Positions 31,701 to 45,488 of a stretch of DNA of 64,000 nucleotides are shown piece by piece. A program made the translations under genes and the position numbers. The stretch is from Gymnogyps californianus. Taxonomy: Eukaryota; Chordata; Aves; Accipitriformes; Cathartidae. Each line of letters opens with the position of its first letter. Position 1 is the stretch's first letter. Where the stretch lies: the NCBI RefSeq assembly GCF_018139145.2, contig NC_059500.1, forward strand, positions 29,369,437-29,433,436. The letters run 5' to 3'. Under the pieces are notes generated by a model. It saw nothing but the letters and a program-made list of their open reading frames with translations. It had not been told where the DNA came from and ran no database searches.

Positions 31701-32283
31701 TGTCCTGGTTTCGGCTAGGACAGAGTTAATTTTCTTCCTAGTAGCTGGTATAGTGCTGTGTTTTGGATTTAGTAGGAAAAGAATGTTGATAACACACTGA
31801 TGTTTTTAGTTGTTGCTAAGTAGTGTTTATACTAAGTCAAGGATTTTTCAGCTTCTCGTGCCCAGCCAGCAAGAAGGCTGGAGGGGCACAAGAAGCTGGG
31901 AGGGGACACAGCCAGGACAGCTGACCCAAACTGGCCAAAGAGCTATTCCATACCATATGACGTCATGCCCAGTATATAAACTGGGGGGAGTTAACTGGGA
32001 GGGAGGATTGTGTCTCGGGAACTAACTGGGCATCGGTCAACGAGTGGTGAGCAATTGCATTGTGCACCACTTGCTTTGTATAGTTTAATTCTTTTAGTAT
32101 TGCTATTGTCATATTATTATTATCATTATCATTGTTTTTCCTTCCTTTCTGTCCTATTAAACTGTCTTTATCTCAACTCACAAGGTTTTTTCTTCCTGAT
32201 TCTCTCCCCCATCCCAGGGGTGGGGGGGCAGTGAGCGAGCGGCTGCGTGGTGCTTAGCTGCTGGCTGAGGTTAAACCACGACA
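31701..32283 (+). mobile_element. solo LTR, 0.6-kb family (B)
   Basis: A 583-bp unit from TGTCCTGGTTTCGGCTAGG to GGTTAAACCACGACA, flanked by the perfect duplication GTTTC (31696-31700 and 32284-32288). It keeps an intact CRE palindrome TGACGTCA (31968-31975) and TATATAAA (31983-31990), which gives a compact promoter core. An ATTAAA before CTGTCTTTATCTCAA is a likely poly(A) signal. There is no interior sequence, so it is a recombined solo LTR. Confidence 0.93.
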
Positions 32284-32526
32284 GTTTCCTACACCTGTGC
32301 TTGTCTAAATTAGTCTTCAGATTAGAAGCAGATATTCACACTTTCCTGCCTTTCTCTCCCCTGGATATCTAAATTCAGACTCATGGGCAGATCCCTCTTC
32401 CTCTCTGTGTTGGTAAAGATGCCAATGTGACTGCTGGCTGACTGACGGCAAGTTGCATAGTGCATCCACGCCTGCCTCAAGCCAAAAATCACCAGCAATA
32501 TTTGCTATGGCTCCAGACTGTTCTCG

Positions 32527-32568
32527 GGCTGCCAAGTTAAAAACTGAGGCTGCCAAGTCAAAAACTGA
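32527..32568. repeat. 21-bp tandem duplication
   Basis: GGCTGCCAAGTTAAAAACTG plus A (32527-32547) recurs at 32548-32568 with one T to C change. Confidence 0.92.
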
Positions 32569-33066
32569 CTGGCATCTGTAAAAAAATGCACGACAAAACT
32601 CCTTCCAGGACTTTGGATAACAACTTCTGTTGGTGCCCTGGCAGGAAAAGCTAGCCAACAACCACACTTGAGGAGAGCGGCACTCAGAAAAGGAATGTGG
32701 ACCGAGTTGTGCATCATCTCCCACCTCCTCCCCACTCTGAAGCTCCAAGGGGATGCAAGGGAGTAAAAAAACTGCAGGTCCAACACTGTTCCCACAAGCC
32801 AGATGGGTACAGGAGGTGCTGTAATAAGCTGGCAGAAGATACATGAACACTTACAGGCTTGTATTGATTATTTGTGTGGGATCCAGAGCCTCACTGGGGA
32901 ACAATCATAGATCACCACAACCATTATTGGCAGAAACACAGTATTAGAGGTCTGAACCTCAAAGACTCCAACCCCAAGCCCATAGAAGTTAGCCAGATTT
33001 TTTCTAATGACTTCCAGACACTCTGAAATTTGAAAGAATAAATCATTCTGATCACTATTTTGCTGA

Positions 33067-33082
33067 GTTAGCTATAGCTAAC
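33067..33082. repeat. 16-bp perfect palindrome in AT-rich inverted repeats
   Basis: GTTAGCTATAGCTAAC is its own reverse complement. Related TAGCTATATAGCTA sequences follow within 70 bp. Confidence 0.85.
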
Positions 33083-33399
33083 CATGTAACAGCTATATAG
33101 TTAAATACAAATAGCTAACCCAGTAATAGCTATATAGCTACTACTTGAATCTGTATCAGCTGTTAGTTATAAGCTCTGATGTATCCTCTGTATAGGTGGA
33201 CTTAAGTGATGAAGCTTCTTCCTGGTTTTGGAAACAAAACCTGTAATTACCTTACTCAAGAATGCTAACTCAGATTGTTTTAGTTGTGAACACTGTTGCA
33301 TAAATTTTAGCAGCATGAAAGGATTTAGCATACAAAGGGCAGTGTTAAACAGCAGTGAATTAAGTCAGGTGGCAATATTTGTCAAAAGAACCAGGTTGT

Positions 33400-33600
33400 A
33401 GGTCAGATATCTTCTAACATTTTATTAATGAGCTGGAAGACAAAGGTCAACAGCATGCTAGTTAAATTCACAGAAACACTAAATTTGGAAGTGTTTTTAC
33501 CGTCCCTGGGGTCTCAGAAGTGGTATGAAATACAGACAGGAAAAAGAAATGCATTGTTTACTTGGAAAATACCACATTCCTGCATCTGAGAAAAAGATCC
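33400..33600 (+). mobile_element. possible ancient CR1 RT fragment
   Basis: ACATTTTATTAATGAGCTGG, then AGTTAAATTCACAGAAACAC and TGGAAAATACCACATTCCTG resemble the part of CR1-like elements around and after the second RT catalytic box (NIFINDL, then FADDTKL). Divergence is high and frames are broken, so this is tentative. Confidence 0.4.
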
Positions 33601-36600
33601 AGCTCTTCTGTGGGGAGAGGATATTTCCTTAGAGACACATAACTAATAAGTAATAGCTTGTCTTCTTTACAAACTGAGATTTGGTGGGGTTTGAACGTAA
33701 TTACTATGCTTAATATGCACCTTGAGAAACACAGGGGTTTTATGTCTTGTTTTTGGTTTTTTGTTTTGTTTTGTTTTGCTTTTAAAGCTGTAACTAACCT
33801 TTCTTACAACAGCCAAAAGCCAAGTCACATTCCCTTTTAGCGGGGGAACAATCCAGAGCTCAGTGAATTCTGTCTTACACTGAAAGAAGAGCAGACACAA
33901 AGATGACAAAGCAATTTTAAACTTTAAATCTTCAATTTTGTGTCATTACAAACACTTGGCCTCCCTGTCATCCCTGTGGTAACTTTTATAACACCTCCTG
34001 CTTACTAAACAAAAAGTCAGAAGTATCATAAGGCCCCTCTCACAAAAAATCCAAAAATCAAGATCAGGTGAGCTTTTGCCCTTCTGCTCCGCAGGAGATT
34101 CCCATCTTCCCTGGACTCACTGTCAGACACTGCATTTTGGTTTGACAGGTAAACTGCCCTAATGTGGCTCCCCACCTGACACTGTCCCCTGGCACTTGGA
34201 GCTGTAAGCCCTGCAGTACTGTGGGTCACACATTCATGTAAGCTGAGTGGTCTGGCAGGGAACAAGCTAGAGCAATCTTTGCTTGTGTTGTCAATAGTTA
34301 GCTGGGCCATTCTTTAAAGAATAAGCAAACTAAAAGGAGACAAGTGACAGTGACCCTCTGTTACCTCTTGGAGTTCCATTCTGCCCTGGCCTGCTCTCCT
34401 GGAATTATTTGGGGAATTGCTGCAGAGCAGATCTGAGAGCACATCATCCAAAAACATTCCTCAAAGGTCTGGTGTCACATCAAAACACAGCAGAGCCATT
34501 ACAGACACAATAGACTAGGGTAGCCTTCTCCTGTCTTTCATTAACTCTCGGGAGGTCAGTCCAGCATACATGGCTAATGTTAACCTTTGGCAGAAGACAC
34601 AGTGTTTGGTGAAGCCCTTTCCTTTGTCTTCCAAGATTGCTGCAAGTATTCTTAGATGGACAGCCAGAACCATGCTAGCCCCTTCCACCAGAGATTTGCC
34701 TTCAGGGTCTTCAGACCTGTTATCCTGCAGGAGGATTCCTCATTTGTCTCTGCCATGCTGCAGCCTCCACAGGTCTCTTTGACCTTCAGCCATAGCTTCC
34801 CAAGAGCAGGGCATGGAAACAGACACTGTCCATATGCCCTGCACAGCTCTTTCTCTCAGCAAGACTCTTCTTGCTGCAGCAGCCCCATTCTCTCACTCTG
34901 CCTTCATTTCTTTTTCCACTCACTGCTTCAAAAATGGTTTTCTCCTCCTCCTTTGGCACTCAGACATGTTCTCCAGTCCTAGAGACAGCTTCACTCTGTT
35001 CCACAGGACTCTCCCAGTGCTCTTCATGCACATTTTCCTGATATCAGGCTCCTCCACAACTTGGCTTGCCCTCCAGTACCCTCATACAGTTTGGTTTCCA
35101 CAAGATAGGCTTTGACTCCAAGCAGTTTTCATGAAGTCTCCATCAACCTCTTCCTTTTCCAGCCTAGGGATCTCCTCTCATACCCAATCTCCTGGTTCCT
35201 CCTACTGCCTTCACTGCTCTACACTCCTTCAGGTTCTTTTTTCTGCAAGTGTCTGTCTGTTCCTGGTCCTCCTCTTGGCATTGAACAACGCCTTCACTCA
35301 TCCTGAGTGACCCCTGTGTCACTCCTGCCTAGGCAGAAAGTTCACTCTGGAGCTCCACATCCTGTATCAGAAACATGGCTTAACAGCGTGCGCATATGTA
35401 CCATATGAAATAAGTCACACTCGTGGGGATTGCCCATGCTGTGTCTCAATTTATTAACAATAACCAAAATCATCAAAGCTCCACCCAGGAAACACATGAC
35501 TCAGTTGCCGTCATGAACAGTAGATGAATTATATTTACAAATTAGTGGGTCGGATAGGTTCATGCAGTAGCCAGGGATATATCCAGCATTTTAGGGTAAT
35601 TTTCCATGTTGAGACTTAGACCCTACTAGTACTGAATCAGCACTGCCATAACTCTGAACAGCAAGTGCCACAACACTGGACATCTGCTAAAACACCACAT
35701 ACAGAAGTTCCCATTCACAACACTGAGAACCAGAAGGTATCTTTCTTCCTGGGCATAGGTTCACAGATCTGTTGTAGTAAACATTTTAGCTTGCTTGCAG
35801 TTCATGAACATTCAGGCTTGTCAATCAGCAACAGGAGCAACCATCTGCCTGCCTGTCCAGCAGAGCAAATACCAAAAACACCATCCACAGGAATGCATTC
35901 AGACAAGCAGACATAGTGGGCAGGTAACTTTGTGCTTTGTACTTGGGATATAAGAAGGTGATGTAGATATTGGTCAAGTGAAACAGAGGACCTAGATTCT
36001 GCCTTCTCCTGCCTCTGCACAGCCTCAAGGACTTCCTTTTATAGGCTCAACTTCTAACTATTGCCCAGCACAGTATATCCCCAGTATATCAAAATGGTCA
36101 GCTGGAAGCAGGGGCAAACTGCCTTTCACAGTTGTGTTGAAGATGGCAAGATATAAGCCACCTCCAGCAGTGTAAAAACCATTTAGCTACGTCAATACAG
36201 ATTTATTAGCAGAAGACGATGTCTTATTTCAAAGTGTGGTGGTATACTGTTAAACTGGGTAAAGTAAGCTTGTACCTCTTTGTCTAATGCCCCCAACAGA
36301 GATCTGAGGCTATTTTCTCACCATGTGATCTGTTACTACAGCCTCACAGCAGACAAAGTATTTGCCTTTTCCTTCTGCTTTTGCTTTGCCTGGAAATAGA
36401 CTCTTCAAGGATGAATACATAACCCAGCAGCCTAGCAGTAAAGCTTCTCCAGGCGCCTTAGAATTACAAGAAGCACACATTTCTGCACTGCAAGGAAATT
36501 GTGTGACCTGTGGAAAAAACTGCACTGTGGGGTAAAATAAAACCTCCCAATTGGTTCAGTGCAGGTTCAGCTGAAGCACAAGAGGATCTGACAGAAGAAA

Positions 36601-39600
36601 CGAAGAACAGTCACAGGAAACAAGATCTGTACAGCTCAGTTTGTTGTGTGTGATTACAGAATGATCATCTAAAATTTCAAAGCAAGTTCAAACATCAGCT
36701 TTCTGGTACTGAAATGTTTGCCTTCACAAACCTTTGCAGTATAACAGCCAGGGTCCAATAGCCAGATTTTCTATATATATTTTATCTGCTAATTGTAAAT
36801 AAGTGCCTCCTGTTTGCTCCGGACTAAGTTTATCAGAGTATTTTTCTTTTAGAACAGGCAGTGATATTTCGTTTCCCCCAATCATGCTCACAGGCCAGTT
36901 ACTAAAAACCTTACAATTGTAAGCTGATAAGAACAGGACTCCTGTCTCACCACAGAGGCCTGTAATCCACACATCCTTACTTTTTTCTTAATACTGATCT
37001 CTGTCAGCAAAAAGCTCAGTGACTGTTAAGATCTCCTTGCAGCTTCTACATGCAAGAAGAATGAAATTCAGAACTAAAGTTGTTCCACCTCCTCCTTCCC
37101 CCTCTGTTTCAAGCACAACAAAGAAGTGCAATCAATCAGAGGCCAAACCCCCTTCAGCCACACAGCTGCCATGCTGGAGAGTATAAACAGGCCACAATGC
37201 TAAAAGTGTGCTGCCTAAGGGAAAGGGAATTGGGGCCAAGTGGAAAAGGGACAGCATTATCTGCTGCAGGTATGCAAAGCAGGAATTTACAAGTCCAAGG
37301 CTGAAAGAGTAGAAAAGAGGCACTCCATATCAAGATGAAAAAGGTAGCAGCAAAATATATAGATGTTGGTGGACATGATTTTCAAAAGCCAGTCCAGGAA
37401 GCAGACAGTTATCCCGAACTACCTGTTATAACTACCCTAAGCAGAGCTCAGCAAAATGGGCCTGTCTGAAAAATATTGTTGATCCAGGACAGAGACAAAG
37501 GGAGATTGTGCAGGCATCAGACATCTGAGGCAATGCTCTCTGCAAAAACCTGTGCTACATTCTCTGCCCTTCCTTCTATCACTAGAGGATCCACTTGCAG
37601 AACTTTCTGCAGACAGAGATCTTGCTTAGCCTCTTTGGAGAAATAAATTCACCACTTGGAGGGGGTGAGCCAGCTCTCTTTTCTGAGAGCAAAAAAGCTA
37701 AATGCAAGTTTTTGTTACTCAGTTCAGCCCTGAGCTATCTGCAAGCTCAGAACAGATTTCAGAAAAAAGGGCAGAGTTCATCATCCCCAACTCTTGCTTA
37801 TCTCCTCTTCTCTGTTCAAGACCATCTCTTCTCTTTGTTACCGAAAACGGCCCTGTCATGTTCAACGCTTTGGTACCCCTTATGGTCTAGATACAGAACT
37901 GTCACTTGCCATCAGCATTGTCTATTGAGTGACTTGCTCATTAGCTGTTTGTGCCTGTCACCTTCCTGAGGAGACTGAACCCTGCACACCCATCCCAAGT
38001 TGTCTACAGTCACAATTTCCCACTTTCTCTAAAAGTAGGATGAGGAATAGGTACATTAAGAGAAAGGACTTGCCCAGGTCAGCACTAAGAAGAAAGCACT
38101 CAAGTCCTGACTCCCAGCCCCTCTCTCAGCTGCTTGCATCCAAAGTGCTCGTATTACAGGTGCAAAATGAACACAGAGTTCAATTAGCGCACATTAAATA
38201 GTTTAATGCAGATCACCTCCGTTTTGATTCATAACGTACAGAGTTGTTCTGTGTTCTTTAAAGTTTTTGTTTTCCCATCTGTGTCTTAAAAGCATTGAGA
38301 AATTTTCACCTGCCCTCACATTTTTCACTCTGTTCCTTATTTTTCAGTTCATCCAGAGCCTTTACTTTTGCAAACATGCTTGCAATCAGGACCACTTCAC
38401 TGTCACATTTCCACTTCAGTGTAATATCCACATCATTATTAAAACCACATGCAGCTCCCTGAGAAACCATACCATTTACTCCAGGAAAGGAAACAATCAG
38501 CACAAGAGTATTATTAGTCCCATTGTATTTTCAGATTAGTGGATTTATGATTTGTGATGGCCTCTTCAGAGTTGGGTGTGTTGTTTGTTCCACAGTATGG
38601 TCAACCTGAAGTCAGCAAAGGGAAATATGACTAAAGATTTAGAAAAGCAGAACTGTTCAATGGAATCTACATTGAAATAAAAATAAACTGTTTTTGCAGA
38701 ACACTGAATTAAACAAAGGAAGTATAATCTGATTCTTATCTCCTCTCCCTGCAATAAGTTTATTGGGTTTACCTTTTTCCCCTTCTCATTTGTTTCCTAA
38801 GAAGTAACATTTATAATGGAGATTAGCGAGTCTGAAAGGGTGTTGGATGCAGACATCAAAATGAATTGAAGTAAGTCAAGCTACTAAAATTCTGATCAGG
38901 ACTGGTCCCTGGCTAATCAAACTTGTCAGCACTAAAGTCATTAAAATGGGATAATCAGAGCACTTTCCATCGATGCGTAAGAAATGTCCTGTGTTCTAGG
39001 AGAGGTTTCTCCCACGAGCTGTTATACCTGATCAGGGATAATTCTGTTTTGGATGGAAAAACTTTTTACTAAGGTCACCCAAGCTGCCTTGGGTGTATTG
39101 TCTAGCTTGAAATTTCTCCCAACGTGCCCATGTTACAGGACTGCAGCTGCAAATATAAAAGATGAGTACCCAAAGGGGAAATAAGAATGACTCTGTAGGC
39201 AAGAGCACCCAACCAAACAATGCTGATCTGGGTGTTTGTGTCCAGAAGGTGGTAAAGATCTATTCTCCAGCATCAGCTGAAGCATCATCTCTTAGCATTG
39301 TAATGTTTTCTGGCCTCTCACGAGTGAAATTCGTGCGAATCTTGGGAACACAAGTCCTTTGACAGCATAGAGTCTTGCCTAGACTGTGAATGGTCACCAC
39401 CAGCGAGTCCTATTTTAGAACTAATGATGCCCGCCCCCTCTGAAGGCTGGCTGTAGTTTCTTTCTGGGATACGCTTACCCGCTGCAGAAAAACCCTGATC
39501 TCCCCCAGGCATGCCCTGACCTGGAAGCTACATCCATGATGTCTATTCCAGTTTGGCCCCTTGAAGCTGTGATCCTCCTTGTCATCCCTTCTCCACACAG

Positions 39601-42600
39601 AGTGCCCTCAAGGCAGAGAGGCAGCACCTAGACCAGAAACAGAAACTTCCTCTCCACTCCTCACAGGCACAAGGCTTCATGAGGGCATGGGCAAAGTGGG
39701 GGTGCTGAAGAAAGATGCAAATCTAGACTAACTTCTCTGGAAGAAAAGGAGGAAGAGGAAAGGAAAATGGAGAAAATAATTAAAAGAAAAGGACCAAAGG
39801 CAGCAGCAGAGACCTTATCCTTCACTGAGGCAAGTGCACAACAGGTAACTATGCATGCCCAGGAAACACATCCACCCTACTGCATCAGGGAAACCATCTC
39901 CCAAGGCAAACCACAGTCATGGCATGTCAGTCACACCTTTAAGTCCTCCAGAGGTCTTACTGAGTTCAACAATAGCTGTTGGCAACTCCAAACTTCAGAG
40001 AGATAAGCTGCTGATGATAAGCACAAGTCTTCCCCTGTATGTGAGCTTTGGCACAAGATAAACATAACAAGCACATCATGGCAGTCACATAGCTCAAAGT
40101 GGGAATGGGAAAGGAGGTTAAGTCACTGCTTAATTTAATTTATTTCTACAGTTTGATGTCAGTGAAATTTCAAGTTCTCTGGATCTTTTTCCATTCAAAA
40201 TCATGATTTTGTTACCAACAGTCAGTCTCAGCGAGCAAAATATAGGATTTTTCAATCACTCACTATAAAACACAACTATTTAACAGCATTTGAAAAGAAA
40301 TTATTGGGAGAATTAGATCTGCACTGCCAGTTTTCAGACTGGCTTCTCAAATCAACAAGCTAGGCTAGAGACCTGTGTTTCATCTCATTATTATTCAAAG
40401 GAGTTAAAATCAAATGAAGCTATCAGAAGTTAGAGTGGGTTCCCCATATTAAAATTATCAGTCAAGTGTTAAATTTCAGTGCTTGATTACATTGTATAAT
40501 CATTTCAGGTTGCCTAACTGATGCAATATAAAGTCATAGAACTGGTGAAATGCCAAGAATAACACATTATCTGAAAACAGGTTCCAGGCTCTGAATGCAA
40601 AATATCTGTAACCAAGAGCTGCAGCTGTGGATCTGTCATTTGGTGGAGAGGTTTCCACAGGTCATAGAGTAATTTAGACCAAATCTCTTTTTCAACAACA
40701 GATACCTGTGCACATTCCTTCAAATCCTACCAATTCTTCATCTGATTTAAGCCAAGAGATTTGAGGTCCTGTCTGATTTTTTCTGGTGCTCTTTTCCACT
40801 GATTTATTTATATACTGCTTCTCAGGTCTTCAGATTGGCAGTTCAACAAATCAGGCAGCCTCTGCTAATAACAAGATGATTTGGATACAGCAGTCAACCA
40901 GGTGGTAAAGTGAAAACAAATACCTGTTCCCAAATATGCAGCTTTTCCAGAGGGTCTTACACTCCAGCTGTTCTCTGAATTTACTGTTGATTTCATAAAT
41001 ATAAAAGTATTTATTTTATTAACCCAAGAGAGCGGGTGTACCATTGTTTCAACACTTGATTAACATATAAAAATAAAGTTGGTCACTGTAGAGGTCTATT
41101 TTCCCCTTTCCAGCCCAATTTGTTTTTCACAGCTCTGCCAGTGGCATTGCCCCAGCTATAAAGAACTGCAAAACTCAAGAATTATGTACAAAGAAAACTT
41201 CCTGATGCAGTACCGTAATGAGACCACAATGACCAAGGCAGACATAATGTGTAGTCTGAAACTAATTAGGACAATGGGATAATTATATTCTGGAGAGACC
41301 CAGAGTGACTGTTCAGTTCTTACTACAAAACTGTCCAGAGGCAAATGCAAAATATCTTTCTTGAGAAACACCCACAGCATTCAAGAAGAGCATGCAGTGA
41401 CCAACTCTTTTGCAAACTAAAAATCATTGCAACTGCAGAGCCATTCAGCTGGAGCAGTCAGGTGGGCACAGCAGACTGAATTAACTGGGGCATGTCTGAA
41501 ATCTTCACTGCATCCATTCTCATGAGCTAGCTCTGATTCAGTATAAATGCTACCTCTGCTTTTTTAGAGCATTACAGTTCACTGTGTTTCAGGAACATAG
41601 GAGAGAGGAACAAGGCTAGATACACAACAGACACTGAATATATTCAACTTTCCAGAGGCCTGTCCCACTATTCCCAGCAACCATCCAACGTCACCAAAGT
41701 GGAGGTAGACAAGTGTTTCTCCCTTGGTTTGTGAAGCAGGTTTCTCTTTTCATTAACCCATTCTGCTGTTCAACTGGGAGCTTTGCATGTGCTTTGCAAA
41801 ACCCCCTTGTCCCATGGTGACATTTACTCCCTGTCACTTGGGATACACAGTGTCAGGATCCACAGAGGACTTTACCCAAAAAGGGACAACTGCCATGTGG
41901 AGAATGCTGCTATGGGATATACTTGCTTTTCACATTAGTCATCCTCAAGAGAAAGAGCACTTACACTGTAGATTGAACTCATTGGAGACTGAACCTCATG
42001 CAAAATACTGCCCTTAATGCTGCTTGACCCATTACTCAGGAATTTCATCATCTTCTTTGACTGCCTGTGATATGACTGGTTCTGCCAAGCAGGAGCTAGA
42101 TGGTGGCTTAGGTGAACACCTCCACTGAAATTTAGGAAAGAGAGCAATGCGGCCTTGTATTTGTTAGAGAGTCCTGCAGTGACCATGCTTACTCCTGCCT
42201 TGAAGGCCCTTGTTTGTGCATTGAAACCTCATTACAAACAGAGTATTTCCATACACCTCTCCCACCACCCTCCTTCATCAGCCAGACTCACTTGTATTCT
42301 TCCCTCATAGAACTAATGCAGTTAGTTAGGTTGCAAATCCAAGCTCATCTATATGTCTCTGGAGAATACTGAGAGGGCAGTAAGGTGGGCAGAGAAGAGG
42401 AGAATCTGTCAAAGATGAACCTAGGCAGAAAGCTGAAAGTACAGACCACTGTAGACAGGCAGAAATATCCCAGGCCATGCTTCAAAGTCTCCTCACGGGC
42501 TCTCAATTTGGCCCTGAAATTCAGATCCTGAAGGGTGGCAGAGAAAATCCCATGAATAGTGGTGTAGCTAGAACCTTTTGTCCTCCAACTGCACATTCAT

Positions 42601-45488
42601 TCATTTTCACACACCTTATTGTGTACAAGGACCTCTGGGAAGCAAGCCATTTTGTGTGGATATTTGTAACCTGTGGCAGACTTTCAGCAAAGTACATGTG
42701 TGGTAGTCAATGATCTCCCCTGGAGTACGCCAGCATCCTTGAGAGCTGCACCACACCACTGCTCTGCACATGCTGTCTGACACACAGTGCTGTGGTAAAC
42801 TTATCACGAGCAGATAACTAATTCTGCCATTAGTTCAAGCTGCTGTTTCCTGATGTTCCTCGTCTTGCTGGCAAATTGCACAGCATTGGTAAGTGACCCA
42901 GCTGACGTGGTCAGTTTCTTTAGCCATGAAGCAGGTGCAGTACTTTTCAGCCTTGTGTTATGACTGTAGTGGGCAAAAGACAAGGCCATGGTTTGACCAT
43001 CTAGTTTCTCAAAGGTGTTTTATTCACCTTGGGATATACTGAGTTTTCAAAGCATTAAATACACACCTATATGTGAGAATCCCCAGAAAAGGATTTAGGG
43101 CTGTGTTTCTGGAGCAAGGCTCCCACAGCACCTTAATCCTGCATTTCAGAACCTCATTCTACCACTTGCACACCACACTATTAAGATATTGAATGTATCT
43201 CTCAGACTGCCCCGACCTTTTTTGTCAGTTCTTGTGTGTCCAGTCATTTCTAATCGATGCATATGGTAGCATTTTTACTCCTGCTGTCCCACTCTTTCTC
43301 TCCTCTGTGTGCGTACACCTCTCCTCTGTCTATGCACAACTCTAGACCTTAAAGGAGCAGGAGTATGCTTTCCTCTAACATCAGTACAGCACTTAATACC
43401 TTACAGAAATTGCCACGAATAAATCAAAATTAGTTAGCAGGAAAAAAGCAGCAATGTTAGCTGAAAAGGCAGGATCACACAGTTTGCTGTTGCATGTTTG
43501 GAGAGGTACATCAAATTCCATGTTAAGGTTGAAGAAGTACCTGTGCACAGCAGTGATCGAGATCCCATTCTTCACCAGTTCTTAGTTCATTTCATAGGCC
43601 TGGCAAAGTCAAGTAGCTTGTTGAAGCAGCTGTTCCTGCTGAACCTTTGGCTTCCTGCTTCATCAATGTTCAGCTTAGCTTGTCCTGGTACCTTCCCTAA
43701 ATTTTGACAGGCACAAGAGTCTCTGATGCTAGAACAGAAACACAAAGTGAATTTAGATCATTTTATATTGTTGGAGAACTGCATTAAAAGAAGCCCCAAA
43801 ACAGGCATTGTTGGGACCTGCAGTCTCACTCTGCCAAAAATCTAGTCAATTACAGCATAATGTTAAAGTAGTTCATAGGAAGTAAAGACTTATGTCCCAT
43901 TAGCAAACTAGACTTTCAACTTCTTTTTTCTTCTGAATGGGAAACTAGGCAAAGCATATGATGATATCACTAGTTATGTCTCTTGTAGCTGTGGGACTTC
44001 CAATCAATAAGATAAAATTTCACTAACAATCCTAATTAACACGGTTTACTGGCCATTTTGGCATTAGGCAATGTATAAAAATCTCCCATTTGAATTTCTA
44101 GCATCATATGACTGATTTACATCCCACTAAACATAGAACACACTGGAACTGGAAATACCTGAAATAACCTGGAAATTTTAGTTTCTCAGCCTCTCTCCCT
44201 GACCAGCCCTGGGCTCAAATGTTTTCAAGTAGGAAGCTGTGGGGTCCTTCTATGCATTAAACTGGGAAACTAAGTACCCATATCACTTGTATGTTGCCAA
44301 ATTCCTGGATATATTCAGGGCAAAACTGCAAGAAAACCTCAAATCTCATTCAATTACACCAGAAAATTTTGGTCCTATGTTTTGTTCTGTAGTTGAAATA
44401 CATCATCAAATTCAAGCACAGACAATTTCAACTGGAATAGAGATTTTTGAAGACAGCATGGTTTCAGAGGACTCAGCTCTGCTTTCTTGTAGCAGCCTGT
44501 CAGTGAAGTGCAAGGATTAATCAAATAAAACTCCTGGCTTTGAGAAGCATGTGCAGAATTTGTAAGTTTGTATTAGCTATATCATGCAGATATTAGTGCA
44601 CATAATTTTTTTTGTGTAGTCTAAGAAAGCAATGGAAGGCAACAGGTTACACTTAGAACATGATTGGAAAAGGAAATAACAAATTGATAATAGCTGATAA
44701 CAACATTCTTTGATGCTTTTTATTTCTATTGCATTTATTCAGGAGTAAAGTTGAGATTGGGCACTAAAGACCAGAGGCCGAAAAGCAGCAATCATTGAAG
44801 TCATGCAATGTAAATTGAAAACAGATAAAACTTCTTTCTTTTTAGTTTCCAGACTCTAATACTTATTTAAACATTTATTTAGAAGAAAAACAAAGCAAAA
44901 TCAACCAAAAAAACCCCCGAAAAACCAACCAATCACTTTCCCCCATCCAACAATGAGGTATCAGGTAGTATTTGGGATATCAGTTACTCCTATAGCCTTC
45001 CCTGACTGTACACTCCAGTAGGACCAGATCTAGGCTGGAGATTATTTGGTCCTGGCCTGGTAGAACCAGCTTTTAAGATTCACATTTCCTCCTGTCTCGC
45101 TGCCCTCTCTCATCTGCTACAAAGCCCAAGCTTGGCTTTTCCTCCTATTTCCTGTGGCTCAGATCCAGAACCACCTCCTTTTAGCTTGCCATCTCTACCC
45201 CCTGTGTAAGGCATTTCTTACATCTTTTTTACATACTCTCGTCAGGCTAGAGTTGAGCTAGAAGCCATAATGTACATGCAGGGGAGAAATCCATGTACTA
45301 AAATCTCAGTCCTTGAAATTGGACACATTTTCTCAGGGCCCAGATGTGTCCGAAGAAGCTGTGGTAAAATGCAGGTACCTCAGGCCACAGTAAGGTCCAG
45401 GGCCAGTGTGTCTTGAGGTGCTTTCTGAAAAGAAAACAGTTGCAGTGCGGAGCTGCTCTCCACTTCATGACTGAGGACAGAGTCCTTC

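Larger units (their letters stand above)
32284..45488. other. 13-kb anonymous stretch
   Basis: No gene can be supported. Features visible are a 21-bp tandem duplication (32527-32568), a 16-bp palindrome (33067-33082), a possible ancient CR1 patch (33400-33600), a T/G-rich tract near 33755-33780 and a pyrimidine-rich region around 34.5-35.3 kb. The longest frames (32317-32850 minus, 177 codons; 37595-37969 plus, 124 codons) have no recognisable domain. Confidence 0.55.

Noticed and set aside
32317..32850. 177-codon minus-strand frame
   Set aside because: No recognisable domain. Part of it is a 21-bp tandem duplication, and an overlapping frame of similar quality exists.
35380..35600. Possible additional LTR with an AATAAA-like signal on the minus strand
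   Set aside because: No TG/CA termini, target duplication or second copy could be found.
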